A stretch of 64,000 nt of DNA from Flavobacterium soyangense (GCF_015277675.1 NZ_JADHEC010000002.1:1-64000); one strand, 5' to 3'; numbered from the stretch's first letter, positions 33,205-41,984 are shown. Program-made: numbers and translations. The notes: generated by a model from the sequence alone, not told the origin.

Positions 33205-33873
33205 ATGAATAAAACATTCAATATTTATTGTGACGAAAGTTGTCACATCGAAAACGACCATAAAAAGTATATGTTTTTAGGCTCTACTAGTGTTGCCTAT
33301 AATCAGGTCAAATTACATACTGAAAAAATTAAAGAGATAAAAAAGAAGCACCATTTTTATGCTGAAATAAAATGGTCTAATGTTTCCAAATCAAAAATAC
33401 GTTTCTATCTAGAATTGGTCGATTATTTTTTTGCCACAGACTTACAATTTAGAACCGTAGGTATTGAAAAAGCAAAAATTAATAATGATGCTTTCAAACA
33501 ATCCTACGATGACTTTTATTATAAAATGTACTATTACCTTTTAAACCACAACATTAACAGTTTGTATAATTATAATGTCTATTTAGACATTAAAGATACG
33601 TTGAGTGCATACAAAGTGAATAAACTAAAAGATGTTTTAAATACCAAATTTGGTGTTTTTAGAAACGTACAAAACATACGCTCCCATGAAAGTATTATTA
33701 TGCAAGTAACCGATTTTATGATGGGTGCGATATCTTATCTTCACAACGAAGAGGATAAAAAAAATATTGCTAAAATTCAGATAATTGACAAAATAAAGCA
33801 CCATTGCAATGATGCGTTAATGAAGACCAATTATTCAAATAAATTAAATTTATTTTTCATTGAATTAAGATAG
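33205..33873 (+). CDS. DUF3800 family protein within hsd locus
   Basis: This 222-residue protein begins NKTFNIYCDESCHIE, the DES motif of DUF3800, followed by a KYMFLGSTSV strand. Later acidic residues are in YLDIKDTLSAYKV and QVTDFMMGAI. DUF3800 is thought to adopt an RNase H-like fold and often occurs in defence islands; its activity is unproven. It lies 3 bases after hsdS and 2 bases before the next gene, so it is an integral part of this hsd operon rather than a chance neighbour. Confidence 0.85.
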   Translation: MNKTFNIYCDESCHIENDHKKYMFLGSTSVAYNQVKLHTEKIKEIKKKHHFYAEIKWSNVSKSKIRFYLELVDYFFATDLQFRTVGIEKAKINNDAFKQSYDDFYYKMYYYLLNHNINSLYNYNVYLDIKDTLSAYKVNKLKDVLNTKFGVFRNVQNIRSHESIIMQVTDFMMGAISYLHNEEDKKNIAKIQIIDKIKHHCNDALMKTNYSNKLNLFFIELR

Positions 33874-33875
33874 TT

Positions 33876-34382
33876 ATGCCATTAAATTTACTAAAAAGAT
33901 ACAATGACCTTCTTGATTTGGCTTCGCTTAATGAATCACAAAGGCTAGATTCACTAAAAAGAGTGTTTGGTGAAGCTTTCGTAAACAGACAACCTATACA
34001 CTTTAATAACAAGATAGTAATTCCTTGTCCAAAAGATGGTGTGATTGGAATGGATACTTTGTTTAGGCACCTGACAACTGTAATTACGGATAGAGCTACA
34101 AATAAACGAGAATTTGAAATGAGTAGGTCAAAAAGACTTCATTGGGTTCGTTTCCATATTGATTGCAAAAAGAAAGAAAACATGATGTTTTTTTCAGTGA
34201 AAGAGCCAGAAGGATTGAGAACTTATTTGTACGATGTTGATGAAAAATATGTTATCGTATTTGAACCTAAGTTAGACCAAAATGTTTATTTTCTGCTTAC
34301 TGCTTACTATCTAGAAGGGAAAGATGCACAAAGAGATAAAATTGTAAAAAAATACAAAAGGAAATTAGACGAAGTATTATAA
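33876..34382 (+). CDS. Hypothetical protein, possible BECR-fold nuclease, within hsd locus
   Basis: This 168-residue protein has a C-terminal half (about 85-168) that resembles the barnase/EndoU/ColicinE5-D/RelE (BECR) style domains found in phage and toxin proteins: RLHWVRFHID, MMFFSVKEPEGLRTYLYDVDEKYVIVFEP, then FLLTAYYLEGKDAQRDKIVKKYKRKL. Here the late tyrosine and the basic KKYKRK tail fit that fold. The N-terminal part is helical. The match is by eye. If correct, this would be a nuclease or toxin tied to DUF3800 and the restriction enzyme. Confidence 0.6.
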   Translation: MPLNLLKRYNDLLDLASLNESQRLDSLKRVFGEAFVNRQPIHFNNKIVIPCPKDGVIGMDTLFRHLTTVITDRATNKREFEMSRSKRLHWVRFHIDCKKKENMMFFSVKEPEGLRTYLYDVDEKYVIVFEPKLDQNVYFLLTAYYLEGKDAQRDKIVKKYKRKLDEVL

Positions 34383-34389
34383 AAGCAAA

Positions 34390-34416
34390 AAACGCAGAGC
34401 ATCTAGGCTTGCGTTT
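34390..34416 (+). terminator. Possible weak terminator before hsdR
   Basis: AAACGCA (34390-34396) pairs with TGCGTTT (34410-34416), with a 13-base loop and only a short T run. The remaining spacer to hsdR is AT-rich and holds no gene. hsdR may have its own promoter here. Confidence 0.35.
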
Positions 34417-34603
34417 CTCGATTTCCTTTTCTCGAGTGAGAAATGAACTCGGTGCAAATATAAGAAATATTTTCCTTACTTATCAACAATTAATAATAGT
34501 TATTAACAAATTTAACAAAAATTTTACTGTTTGTACAATCTTAGAGATTAATTGATTACGAGATAAATAAAGAGTAAATCATCAAGTATATTTTCAATAA
34601 ATA

Positions 34604-37465
34604 ATGGCAAAACAACCTGAACAAATTCTGGAAGAACAATTAGTCGCCCAATTGCAAAATATGGGGTATGGTTTAGTAACTATTATTGATGAAAAAGACC
34701 TGCTTACCAATCTAAAAGTGCAACTTGAGAAGCATAACAAGAAAGAGTTTACTGCCAAAGAGTTTGATCGTGTGCTTAATATTTTAAACAAAGGATCTGT
34801 TTTTGAAAAAGCAAAAACACTAAGGGAAAGACAACACATCCTGAAAGATAACGGAGAGGATTTATACTTTGAATTTATCAATACAGATCATTGGTGTCAA
34901 AACCAATTTCAGGTTACTCACCAAGTATCCATAGATGGTGTTTACAAAAACAGATACGATGTAACGCTACTTATCAATGGATTGCCATTGGTACAAATAG
35001 AACTCAAACGCCGTGGACTGGAACTCAAGGAAGCGTTTAACCAAATCAATCGCTACCAACGTCATTCATTTGGAGCCAATTCAGCCTTATTCCAGTACGT
35101 TCAGATTTTTGTAATCAGTAATGGTGTAAATACAAAATACTACGCTAACAACCGCAATCAGTCGTTCAAACAAACCTTCTACTGGACTGATGTAGCCAAC
35201 AATCGTTTGACTAATATATTGAATGGTTTTACTTCGGACTTTTTAGATCCGTGCCATATCTCTAAAATGATATGCAAATACATTGTGTTGAGTGAAGCCT
35301 ACAAAATACTAATGGTGCTTCGCCCCTACCAATACTATGCGGTAGAAGCATTGGTTGAGACGGTAAAGAACACCAATAAAAATGCCTATATCTGGCATAC
35401 TACTGGTTCCGGAAAAACCTTGACTTCGTTTAAAGCCAGTCAGATTTTAATGAATTTACCACAAGTCAAAAAAGTGGTTTTTGTGGTAGACCGAAAAGAT
35501 TTGGATTACCAAACCACAAAAGAATTCAATAGTTTCAGCAAAGGAAGCATCGATGGAACAGACAATACCAAAGCATTGGTAAATCAGTTCTCGGATGATA
35601 CTAAACTGATTGTAACCACCATTCAAAAACTAAATACCGCCATAAGTAAAAAGCAGTATTTGAGTAAAATGGATAAACTGAAAGACGAACGCATTGTATT
35701 CATTTTCGATGAATGCCACCGTTCTCAGTTTGGGGAAACACATACTCGTATAAAATCTTTTTTCAATAATATTCAATTATTTGGCTTTACCGGTACGCCC
35801 ATTTTTGCTGATAATGCGGTAAAGAATGAATTAGGGAAGCGTACCACCAAAGAGTTGTTTGGCGAATGTTTGCATAAATATGTGATTACAGATGCTATTA
35901 AAGACGAGAACGTTTTAAAGTTCTCCGTGGAATATGTGGGTCGTTACAAACAAAAAGACGACAGCAAAACTAACATAGACATTGAAGTAGAAGACATCGA
36001 TACCAAGGAATTAATGGAATCTCCTTTGCGTTTAAACAAAATTGCTGATTACATCATAGACAATCACAATCGTAAAACCCACAGCAGGGAATTCACCGCA
36101 ATGTTTTGTGTGAGTAGCGTGGAAACCCTGATTAAATATTATGAAATCCTTCAAGCCAAAAAGGAAGAAGGAAAACACAATTTAAAAATTGCTACTATTT
36201 TTAGTTATGCTACCAATGAAGATGATAAAGATGCCAATGGTTTCATCCCTGAAGAATTAGATATAGCAGCAGAACCAACTGAAAAGTATGGTTTAAACTC
36301 GCATTCCAGAGAAAAGCTAGATGCGTTTATTGTGGATTATAACACCATGTTTGGCACTAAATTCTCTACCAAAGACAGCGTTTTATTCTATAATTACTAC
36401 AATGATATTTCTAAAAACGTAAAAAATAAAAAGATTGATATTCTCCTAGTAGTCAATATGTTTTTAACTGGTTTTGATAGTCCAAACCTGAATACGATGT
36501 ATGTGGATAAGAACTTGAAACATCACGGATTGATTCAAGCCTATTCCAGAACAAATAGAATCCTGAACGAACAGAAATCACAGGGAAACATCATAGTGTT
36601 CCGTAACCTCAAAAAAGCAACCGATGACGCTATTGCACTCTTTTCTAATAAAGACGCAATAGACGTGATTATAATGCAACCTTACGAGGATTACGTGCAA
36701 CAATTTGGTGAGGCTGTCACTGAACTATTAAAAATTGTTCCAACAGTAAACAGCGTAAATGATTTACAAAGTGAAAAGGAGGAATTAGAATTCATCAAAG
36801 CGTTCCGGGAACTAATGCGTATCAAAAATGTACTGACTACTTTTTCAGATTTCAATGGTGAAGATTTGGATATGGACGAGCAACTTTTTGAAGATTACAA
36901 AAGCAAGTATCTCGATTTATACGATAAAGTCAAAAATGACCATAGCAAAGAAAAAGTTTCCATATTGGAAGACGTAGATTTTGAATTGGAATTAATACAC
37001 CGTGATGAAATCAACGTTACATACATTCTAAAACTATTGGCAAGCTTGAAAAATGCCGACCCAAAAGAGAAATCCAAGAAGCAAAAAGAAATCATTGATT
37101 TACTGACAGGAGAAGCAAACCTGAGAAGTAAACGTGAACTAATAGAACGTTTCATTCTAGAAAACCTTCCCGCAATAGAAGACACAGAAGACCTACCGGA
37201 CCAATTTGAAAAATACTGGAATGAAGAACAGATAAAAGCCTTCAAACTACTGGTACAGGAAGAAAACTTGTCAGAAGAAAAAACAGAACAGCTAATAGAA
37301 AATTACCTCTTTGCCGAACGTGAACCTTTAAGAGATGAACTCTTGGACTTAATAGAAGGCGAAAAACCTAAAGTATTGGAACGTAAGAAAACAGGTGACA
37401 GGATTTTGAGTAAGATTATTGGATTTGTGGAAACTTTTGTGAGTGGGTTTGCGAAGGTGGGGTAG
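34604..37465 (+). CDS. hsdR: Type I restriction-modification, restriction subunit HsdR
   Basis: This 953-residue protein has an N-terminal PD-(D/E)xK nuclease domain with D119 and E133-L-K135 (YDVTLLINGLPLVQIELKR). It also has an SF2 translocase: Walker A TTGSGKT near 266-272, DECH at 369-372, FGFTGTPIF (motif III), and MFLTGFDSPNLNTMYVDK with the later motifs. A C-terminal helical region of about 220 residues binds the methyltransferase core. It cuts unmodified DNA after ATP-driven translocation. It is separated from the first hsd genes by a 221-bp gap. Confidence 0.95.
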   Translation: MAKQPEQILEEQLVAQLQNMGYGLVTIIDEKDLLTNLKVQLEKHNKKEFTAKEFDRVLNILNKGSVFEKAKTLRERQHILKDNGEDLYFEFINTDHWCQNQFQVTHQVSIDGVYKNRYDVTLLINGLPLVQIELKRRGLELKEAFNQINRYQRHSFGANSALFQYVQIFVISNGVNTKYYANNRNQSFKQTFYWTDVANNRLTNILNGFTSDFLDPCHISKMICKYIVLSEAYKILMVLRPYQYYAVEALVETVKNTNKNAYIWHTTGSGKTLTSFKASQILMNLPQVKKVVFVVDRKDLDYQTTKEFNSFSKGSIDGTDNTKALVNQFSDDTKLIVTTIQKLNTAISKKQYLSKMDKLKDERIVFIFDECHRSQFGETHTRIKSFFNNIQLFGFTGTPIFADNAVKNELGKRTTKELFGECLHKYVITDAIKDENVLKFSVEYVGRYKQKDDSKTNIDIEVEDIDTKELMESPLRLNKIADYIIDNHNRKTHSREFTAMFCVSSVETLIKYYEILQAKKEEGKHNLKIATIFSYATNEDDKDANGFIPEELDIAAEPTEKYGLNSHSREKLDAFIVDYNTMFGTKFSTKDSVLFYNYYNDISKNVKNKKIDILLVVNMFLTGFDSPNLNTMYVDKNLKHHGLIQAYSRTNRILNEQKSQGNIIVFRNLKKATDDAIALFSNKDAIDVIIMQPYEDYVQQFGEAVTELLKIVPTVNSVNDLQSEKEELEFIKAFRELMRIKNVLTTFSDFNGEDLDMDEQLFEDYKSKYLDLYDKVKNDHSKEKVSILEDVDFELELIHRDEINVTYILKLLASLKNADPKEKSKKQKEIIDLLTGEANLRSKRELIERFILENLPAIEDTEDLPDQFEKYWNEEQIKAFKLLVQEENLSEEKTEQLIENYLFAEREPLRDELLDLIEGEKPKVLERKKTGDRILSKIIGFVETFVSGFAKVG

Positions 37466-37580
37466 GATTTTGGAAGAGATTAAGAAAAACTAGTTCGCTA
37501 AAAAATAATCTTCATTTAATAAATCAGAATTAAGATTCATTATTATCTTTGTATACAAACAAACATTAAATTAATACAAT

Positions 37581-37600
37581 AGGCATCAAATTGGCCATCA
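37581..37600. repeat. Right-end AGGCATCA arm-like sites
   Basis: AGGCATCA (37581-37588) and the variant GGCCATCA (37593-37600) lie 57-76 bases inside the right core. The same motif occurs twice at the left end, so these are candidate integrase arm sites. Confidence 0.45.
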
Positions 37601-37656
37601 TAATAGAAGTAAAACAACGTCAAGTCTTGATTTAACTGCTAATCTGTCCCGAGGGG

Positions 37657-37675
37657 CGAGCCCAAGAGAGGGAGC
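37657..37675. repeat. attR core, right 19-bp direct repeat
   Basis: CGAGCCCAAGAGAGGGAGC is identical to the left copy within tRNA-Asn. The bases just inside (ACTGCTAATC at 37636-37645) also resemble the anticodon arm of tRNA-Asn (ACTGTTAATC), so the element carries a partial tRNA 3'-half mimic. Confidence 0.92.
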
Positions 37676-37683
37676 AAAAGCAG

Positions 37684-37712
37684 AAAGGCTATCAGAAATG
37701 ATAGCCTTTTTT
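37684..37712 (+). terminator. Original terminator of tRNA-Asn, now outside the island
   Basis: AAAGGCTATCA (37684-37694) pairs with TGATAGCCTTT (37699-37709), GAAA-type loop, then T's. In the uninterrupted chromosome it would directly follow tRNA-Asn. Confidence 0.9.
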
Positions 37713-37718
37713 GGTTTC

Positions 37719-37790
37719 AGCCCCGTAGTTCAACGGATAGAATGGGAGTTTCCTAAACTTTTGATCCGAGTTCGATTCTCGGCGGGGCTA
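37719..37790 (+). tRNA. tRNA-Arg (CCT)
   Basis: The acceptor AGCCCCG pairs perfectly with CGGGGCT and the discriminator is A. Anticodon loop TTCCTAA gives anticodon CCT (arginine, AGG codons). The T arm has GTTCGATTC. The anticodon stem has two G-T pairs. No CCA is encoded. A terminator follows at once. Confidence 0.93.
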
Positions 37791-37791
37791 C

Positions 37792-37822
37792 AAAAAGACT
37801 ATTAGAAATGATGGTCTTTTTT
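37792..37822 (+). terminator. Terminator after tRNA-Arg
   Basis: AAAAAGACTATTA (37792-37804) pairs with TGATGGTCTTTTTT (37809-37822), loop GAAA. Confidence 0.85.
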
Positions 37823-38148
37823 AGTTAAATTATTTCTTCAATACCTGTAAAATATGCCCGCCAACACTTTGTAACCAATCGCCAAATACTCATAAGAAGA
37901 ATATTCTAATGGGTTGTAACTGATTCTGCCTTTGCATCACTTGAAAATCCTTCCATATTCGCAACCCTAGGAAAAAGTCAGGGCATTGGCATCGTGATTA
38001 GGATTGATTATTATTTTAAGTCTATTATTGAATGTGATTTCATGTTTACAATTGAATTCTTACTTTATAAAATACTAAAGTCATCCTAATGGTTTAGATA
38101 AAAGCAGGTATTTAGCCTATCTTTACATCATACTTTAATTAGTTTTTT
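37823..38148. other. Gap with a possible gene remnant
   Basis: No intact gene. On the minus strand VANMEGFSSDAKAESVTT can be read around 37915-37970, and after a frameshift NPLEYSSYEYLAIGYKVLAGIF around 37852-37916. This looks like the decayed C-terminus of a gene, but I cannot name it. Confidence 0.25.
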
Positions 38149-39186
38149 ATGAAACTGTATTTGAATACATTTTTTCTAAATATATTTTTCTTTTCCTCTT
38201 TACTTTTTGTGAGCAGTTGCAATAATAGTAAAGCAAGAGACATAAAAATTGAAAGAAACGTCAAAAAATCTGTAATTGATACGTCAAAACCTGGAATCGC
38301 AAACCTCAAAATTGACACAACTGACTATAACAAAAGAATTGCAGCATTGTGTAATAATGATACTAGCGGAAAATGGCCTGTAAAAGCACCGTACCCATTG
38401 CCCGGAGCTATCTTGCCCTATCACAGAATCATTGCTTTTTACGGCAATATGTATTCCAAAAGAATGGGAGTTTTAGGGGAGTTGCCTAAAAGTGAAATGC
38501 TGAAAAAACTGCAATCTGAAGTAACGAGATGGCAAAAAGTAGATTCCACTGTAAAGACAATTCCTGCCTTACATTATATAGCCATTACCGCTCAAGGTTC
38601 TCCGGGTAAAGCAAATTTACACCGTATGCGAATGCCTTTTAAACAAATTGATACAATTATGAATTGGGCAAAATCAATTAACGCACTAGTGTTTCTGGAT
38701 ATTCAGGTTGGTCATAGCACCGTAAAAGAAGAAGCAGCCACACTGGAACATTATCTCAAACTGCCCAATGTTCATTTAGGTATTGACCCCGAGTTTTCGT
38801 TGAAAAATGGAGAAATCCCCGGAACAAAAATTGGCACATTTACGGCAGATGATATCAATGATGCCATTGACATTTTAGTGAAAATAGTGCGTGAAAATAA
38901 GCTAGCTCCCAAGGTTTTGATTGTACATCGTTTTACTCAAGGAATGGTAACTAATTATAAAAAAATTAAAAAAGTTCCCGAAGTCCAGATTGTAATGGAT
39001 ATGGATGGATTTGGTTCGAAAGTTTTAAAAAAATCTACATATCTTAGTTATATCTATAAGGAACCTGTGCAATTTACCGGCTTTAAATTATTTTATAAAA
39101 ATGATAATAAAAACGGATGGCAAATGTACACCCCCCAAGAATTACTAAAATTTACCCCTAAACCCATATACATCCAATACCAGTAA
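38149..39186 (+). CDS. Putative lipoprotein, possible TIM-barrel hydrolase
   Basis: This 345-residue protein has a signal peptide ending in LFVSSCNN (Cys 24), consistent with a lipoprotein. The body has LPYHRIIAFYGNMYSKRMGVLGE near residue 85, ALHYIAITAQGSPGK near 143, LVFLDIQVGHS near 181, LGIDPEFSL near 207 and VLIVHRF near 258. Hydrophobic strands ending in acidic or histidine residues at regular spacing suggest a TIM-barrel glycoside-hydrolase-like fold. No family name is certain. It is 23 bases upstream of a polysaccharide deacetylase lipoprotein gene, so both likely act on a cell-surface polymer. Confidence 0.7.
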   Translation: MKLYLNTFFLNIFFFSSLLFVSSCNNSKARDIKIERNVKKSVIDTSKPGIANLKIDTTDYNKRIAALCNNDTSGKWPVKAPYPLPGAILPYHRIIAFYGNMYSKRMGVLGELPKSEMLKKLQSEVTRWQKVDSTVKTIPALHYIAITAQGSPGKANLHRMRMPFKQIDTIMNWAKSINALVFLDIQVGHSTVKEEAATLEHYLKLPNVHLGIDPEFSLKNGEIPGTKIGTFTADDINDAIDILVKIVRENKLAPKVLIVHRFTQGMVTNYKKIKKVPEVQIVMDMDGFGSKVLKKSTYLSYIYKEPVQFTGFKLFYKNDNKNGWQMYTPQELLKFTPKPIYIQYQ

Positions 39187-39209
39187 TTTTTGGTAATCCT
39201 TTTTGAATA

Positions 39210-40052
39210 ATGAAAAATATTTTGTTCCCATTTCTTGTTGGACTTTTGATTTTGACAGGATGTCAATCTAAACCAGATACGGTAAAAAAAGACGTGGCTT
39301 TCGCCAAAAAAGAAGTTAAAATAGAAATCCAAAAAAAGAAAGAAGCCAGCCCTGAACAAATAGTTAAAAAACCCGAAGTCCCAATTTTATGTTACCATCG
39401 CATTCGTAATATCCTCCCTGACGACGGGCCAAATATGAAAGTATATTCGGTTACTCCTTCAGCTTTTGCAGAGCAAATAAAAGCATTATCAGAAAATGGA
39501 TTTCACACTATTTTACCTGCTCAACTAGATGAATATTTAACTCACAACGGAAAATTACCTTCTAAACCCATAATGATTACTTTTGATGATACCCGTGAAG
39601 AACAATTTAATATTGGTGCTGCCGAAATGAATAAATATGGTTTCAAAGGCGTATTTTTTATTATGACAATTTCTATCAACCGCCCTAAATATATGACTAA
39701 TGAGCAATTAAAAAAATTATCAGATGACGGAAATGTTATTGGTGCTCATTCTTGGGATCACCATATGGTAACAAAATATAAAGGAGAAGATTGGGAAATC
39801 CAACTTACAAAACCCAAAAAGAAACTCGAAGCCATTATTGGCAAACCCGTAAATTATTTTGCCTATCCTGATGGTATATGGAATCAGGAAGCAATTACTC
39901 AAATACAAAAAAATGGGTATAAACTTGCTTTTATCTTGTCTACCAAAAGAGATTCAACACAACCTCTTTTCACCATCCGACGAATAATTGTTCCCGGAAC
40001 TTGGTCAACTCCAGAATTTCTAAAAGCAATACAATCCAGTTTTAATAAATAA
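39210..40052 (+). CDS. Polysaccharide deacetylase (NodB-type) lipoprotein
   Basis: This 280-residue protein has a lipoprotein signal (LTGC, Cys 18) and a carbohydrate esterase family 4 domain. TFDD (D126, D127) and HSWDH (H180, H184) are the catalytic base and metal ligands, and YFAYPDGIW supplies the next motif. It should remove N- or O-acetyl groups from a polysaccharide such as peptidoglycan or a biofilm glucan at the outer membrane or periplasm. It is coupled to the preceding lipoprotein gene. Confidence 0.92.
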   Translation: MKNILFPFLVGLLILTGCQSKPDTVKKDVAFAKKEVKIEIQKKKEASPEQIVKKPEVPILCYHRIRNILPDDGPNMKVYSVTPSAFAEQIKALSENGFHTILPAQLDEYLTHNGKLPSKPIMITFDDTREEQFNIGAAEMNKYGFKGVFFIMTISINRPKYMTNEQLKKLSDDGNVIGAHSWDHHMVTKYKGEDWEIQLTKPKKKLEAIIGKPVNYFAYPDGIWNQEAITQIQKNGYKLAFILSTKRDSTQPLFTIRRIIVPGTWSTPEFLKAIQSSFNK

Positions 40053-40505
40053 TTTATCTTACAATTACTTTAATTAATTCTTTTTATATCAGAACTCAAA
40101 TGTTAATCGACATCATAAAGATGGTAACAGATTTAAAAATTTTTAATAAATCGAAAATTGTTTTATAAAATTGTTTTATAAAATTGTTTAAAAAACAAAT
40201 AAAATATTTTTACCCCAATAAAACACCCCCCTTATTGCATTATTTATTCATATTTTAAACATTACACCCTGTAATGTATTAGGGTATAATTCTATTGTTA
40301 TTTTTTTAAGATTGCGAAATTGAAAAAATGAGATTGAAAAAAAAACACAATTGTTAAAAATAATTATCCAAATAACGGATTTGGCAATAGTTGTAGAATA
40401 TTCAATAAAACAAACGTTTTGACGAAAATAAATTAATAAATTTGTGTAAATCAGTTGTTTTTTTAACGGAAAACTTTAAAGTTTGAATATTTAATAATAG
40501 ATGCT
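40053..40505. other. 453-bp AT-rich gap upstream of ATP-grasp operon
   Basis: No gene is seen. ATTGTTTTATAAA is tandemly repeated at 40157-40169 and 40170-40182, with a partial third copy. A short ACCCT/AGGGT pair lies near 40267-40285, and a -7 element is at 40437. The size and AT content suggest a regulated promoter region. Confidence 0.5.
40437..40444 (+). promoter_or_regulatory. Candidate -7 element of ATP-grasp operon
   Basis: TAAATTTG matches TAnnTTTG. A TTTG at 40418-40421 is the nearest -33 but with only 15 bases of spacer. The leader to the first ATG is about 55 bases. Confidence 0.4.
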
Positions 40506-41942
40506 ATGATAGATTTGATACCTAAATTAAATCCAAACGGTTGGGATGAAATGTTTTCAAATAAAGGGGTCAGGAGCTCTTACCGCAAAGTGCTTCAAAC
40601 ATTAGAAAATCTAAATCCTGAAAATCTAAATCAAAAACAAAAGCAAGCAAGTGATTTGTTTATGAATCAAGGCATCACTTTTACGGTTTATAGCGATGAC
40701 AATCAAGGAATTGAAAGAATTTTTCCATTTGATATTATCCCGAGAATTATTGCCCAAAAAGAATGGCTTGGAGTAGAATCTGGAATAAAACAAAGGTTAA
40801 AAGCACTCAACTTATTTTTAGAAGATATCTACAATGAACAGCTAATTATAAAAGAAGGAGTTATTCCCGCAGCATTAATAGCATCTTGCCCACATTATAT
40901 TCAGGAAGTTCACGGAATAAAAGTGCCTCATAACATTCACATACACATTGCCGGAATTGATTTAATCAGGGGCGCTAAGGGTGAATTTTATGTCTTGGAA
41001 GACAATTTAAGATGTCCGAGCGGAGTTAGCTACATGCTGGAAAACAGGGAGATTACTAAACGTATATTTCCCGAGATGCTTTCTGCTAATCAAGTAAGCA
41101 TGGTAGGGAATTATCCGATGATTTTTCATAACATACTTGTTTCTTTATCTCCAAGAAATACATCAAATCCAAATGTCGTTTTGCTTACACCCGGTATTTA
41201 TAATTCGGCTTATTATGAGCATACTTTTTTGGCAAGGCAAATGGGGATTCCATTAGTAGAAGGACGGGATTTAGTTGTAAGCAACAACAAAGTGTATATG
41301 AAAACCACTTCGGGACTTCACCAAGTAGATGTGATATACAGACGCCTTGACGATGAATACCTTGACCCTTTAGTTTTTAAACCCGACAGCGCTTTAGGCG
41401 TTCCGGGACTTATAAGCGCTTATAAACAAGGAAATGTAGCCTTGGTTAATGCAGTGGGAAATGGAGTTGCTGATGATAAAGCAGTCTATGCTTATGTTCC
41501 GGATATGATACGATATTATCTCAACGAAGAGCCCATTCTTAACAATGTTCCAACCTATCAAATGGAAAATAAGGAAGAACGAGAAATGGTATTTGCCAAT
41601 ATGGAAAATATGGTCATTAAGGAGACTAACGGAAGTGGTGGCTATGGAATGATTATGGGCAATAAAGCCTCCGAAAAAGAACTTAAAAACGGAAAGGTTG
41701 CAATACTTGAAAATCCTCGAAATTTTATCGCACAACCTATTATTCAACTCAGCACAGTTCCTTGTTTTATAAATGGCGAACTTAAATTACGACACGTAGA
41801 TTTAAGACCTTATGCTTTATGTGGTCCAAATGGTGTTGAAATAGTTCCCGGCGGACTTACTCGGGTAGCATTAACAGAAGGTTCTTTGGTAGTCAACTCT
41901 TCTCAAGGAGGAGGTAGCAAGGACACATGGATTATTGGATAA
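40506..41942 (+). CDS. Circularly permuted ATP-grasp type 2 protein
   Basis: This 478-residue protein matches the circularly permuted ATP-grasp family (DUF404/407). Near residue 75 is FDIIPRIIAQKEWLGVESGIKQRLKALNLFLEDIYNEQ, then FYVLEDNLRCPSGVSYMLENR near 165, and VIKETNGSGGYGMIMG near 372, which is the glycine-rich ATP loop. Comparative work links it to alpha-E and transglutaminase genes in a predicted peptide-synthesising system. Its two partners follow immediately, so the three likely form one pathway. The product is unknown. Confidence 0.92.
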   Translation: MIDLIPKLNPNGWDEMFSNKGVRSSYRKVLQTLENLNPENLNQKQKQASDLFMNQGITFTVYSDDNQGIERIFPFDIIPRIIAQKEWLGVESGIKQRLKALNLFLEDIYNEQLIIKEGVIPAALIASCPHYIQEVHGIKVPHNIHIHIAGIDLIRGAKGEFYVLEDNLRCPSGVSYMLENREITKRIFPEMLSANQVSMVGNYPMIFHNILVSLSPRNTSNPNVVLLTPGIYNSAYYEHTFLARQMGIPLVEGRDLVVSNNKVYMKTTSGLHQVDVIYRRLDDEYLDPLVFKPDSALGVPGLISAYKQGNVALVNAVGNGVADDKAVYAYVPDMIRYYLNEEPILNNVPTYQMENKEEREMVFANMENMVIKETNGSGGYGMIMGNKASEKELKNGKVAILENPRNFIAQPIIQLSTVPCFINGELKLRHVDLRPYALCGPNGVEIVPGGLTRVALTEGSLVVNSSQGGGSKDTWIIG

Positions 41943-41984
41943 ATTAAAAAAAAGGCTTTTATTTTTTTAAAAAAACACAATAAA

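Larger units (their letters stand above)
19460..37675. mobile_element. 18.2-kb integrative island in tRNA-Asn
   Basis: The ends are defined by the perfect 19-bp repeat, with a tyrosine recombinase gene just inside the left end. Contents are two HTH regulators, unknown lipoprotein and membrane proteins, a RecA-like ATPase, DUF3871, a RepA-like ATPase, a GIY-YIG nuclease and a type I restriction-modification locus. No relaxase, coupling protein, tra genes or phage structural genes are seen, so transfer probably relies on a helper or the element is a satellite. Outside the ends, a chromosomal terminator and tRNA-Arg resume immediately. Confidence 0.9.

Noticed and set aside
19460-37675. Island as a full conjugative element (ICE)
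   Set aside because: No relaxase, coupling protein or tra/trb-like genes are visible; the RteC-like resemblance alone is not enough.
19460-37675. Island as an intact prophage
   Set aside because: No terminase, portal, capsid or tail genes are seen.
37633-37675. Second tRNA-Asn gene at the right end
   Set aside because: Only the 3' part is similar; there is no D arm or acceptor 5' half, so no functional tRNA.
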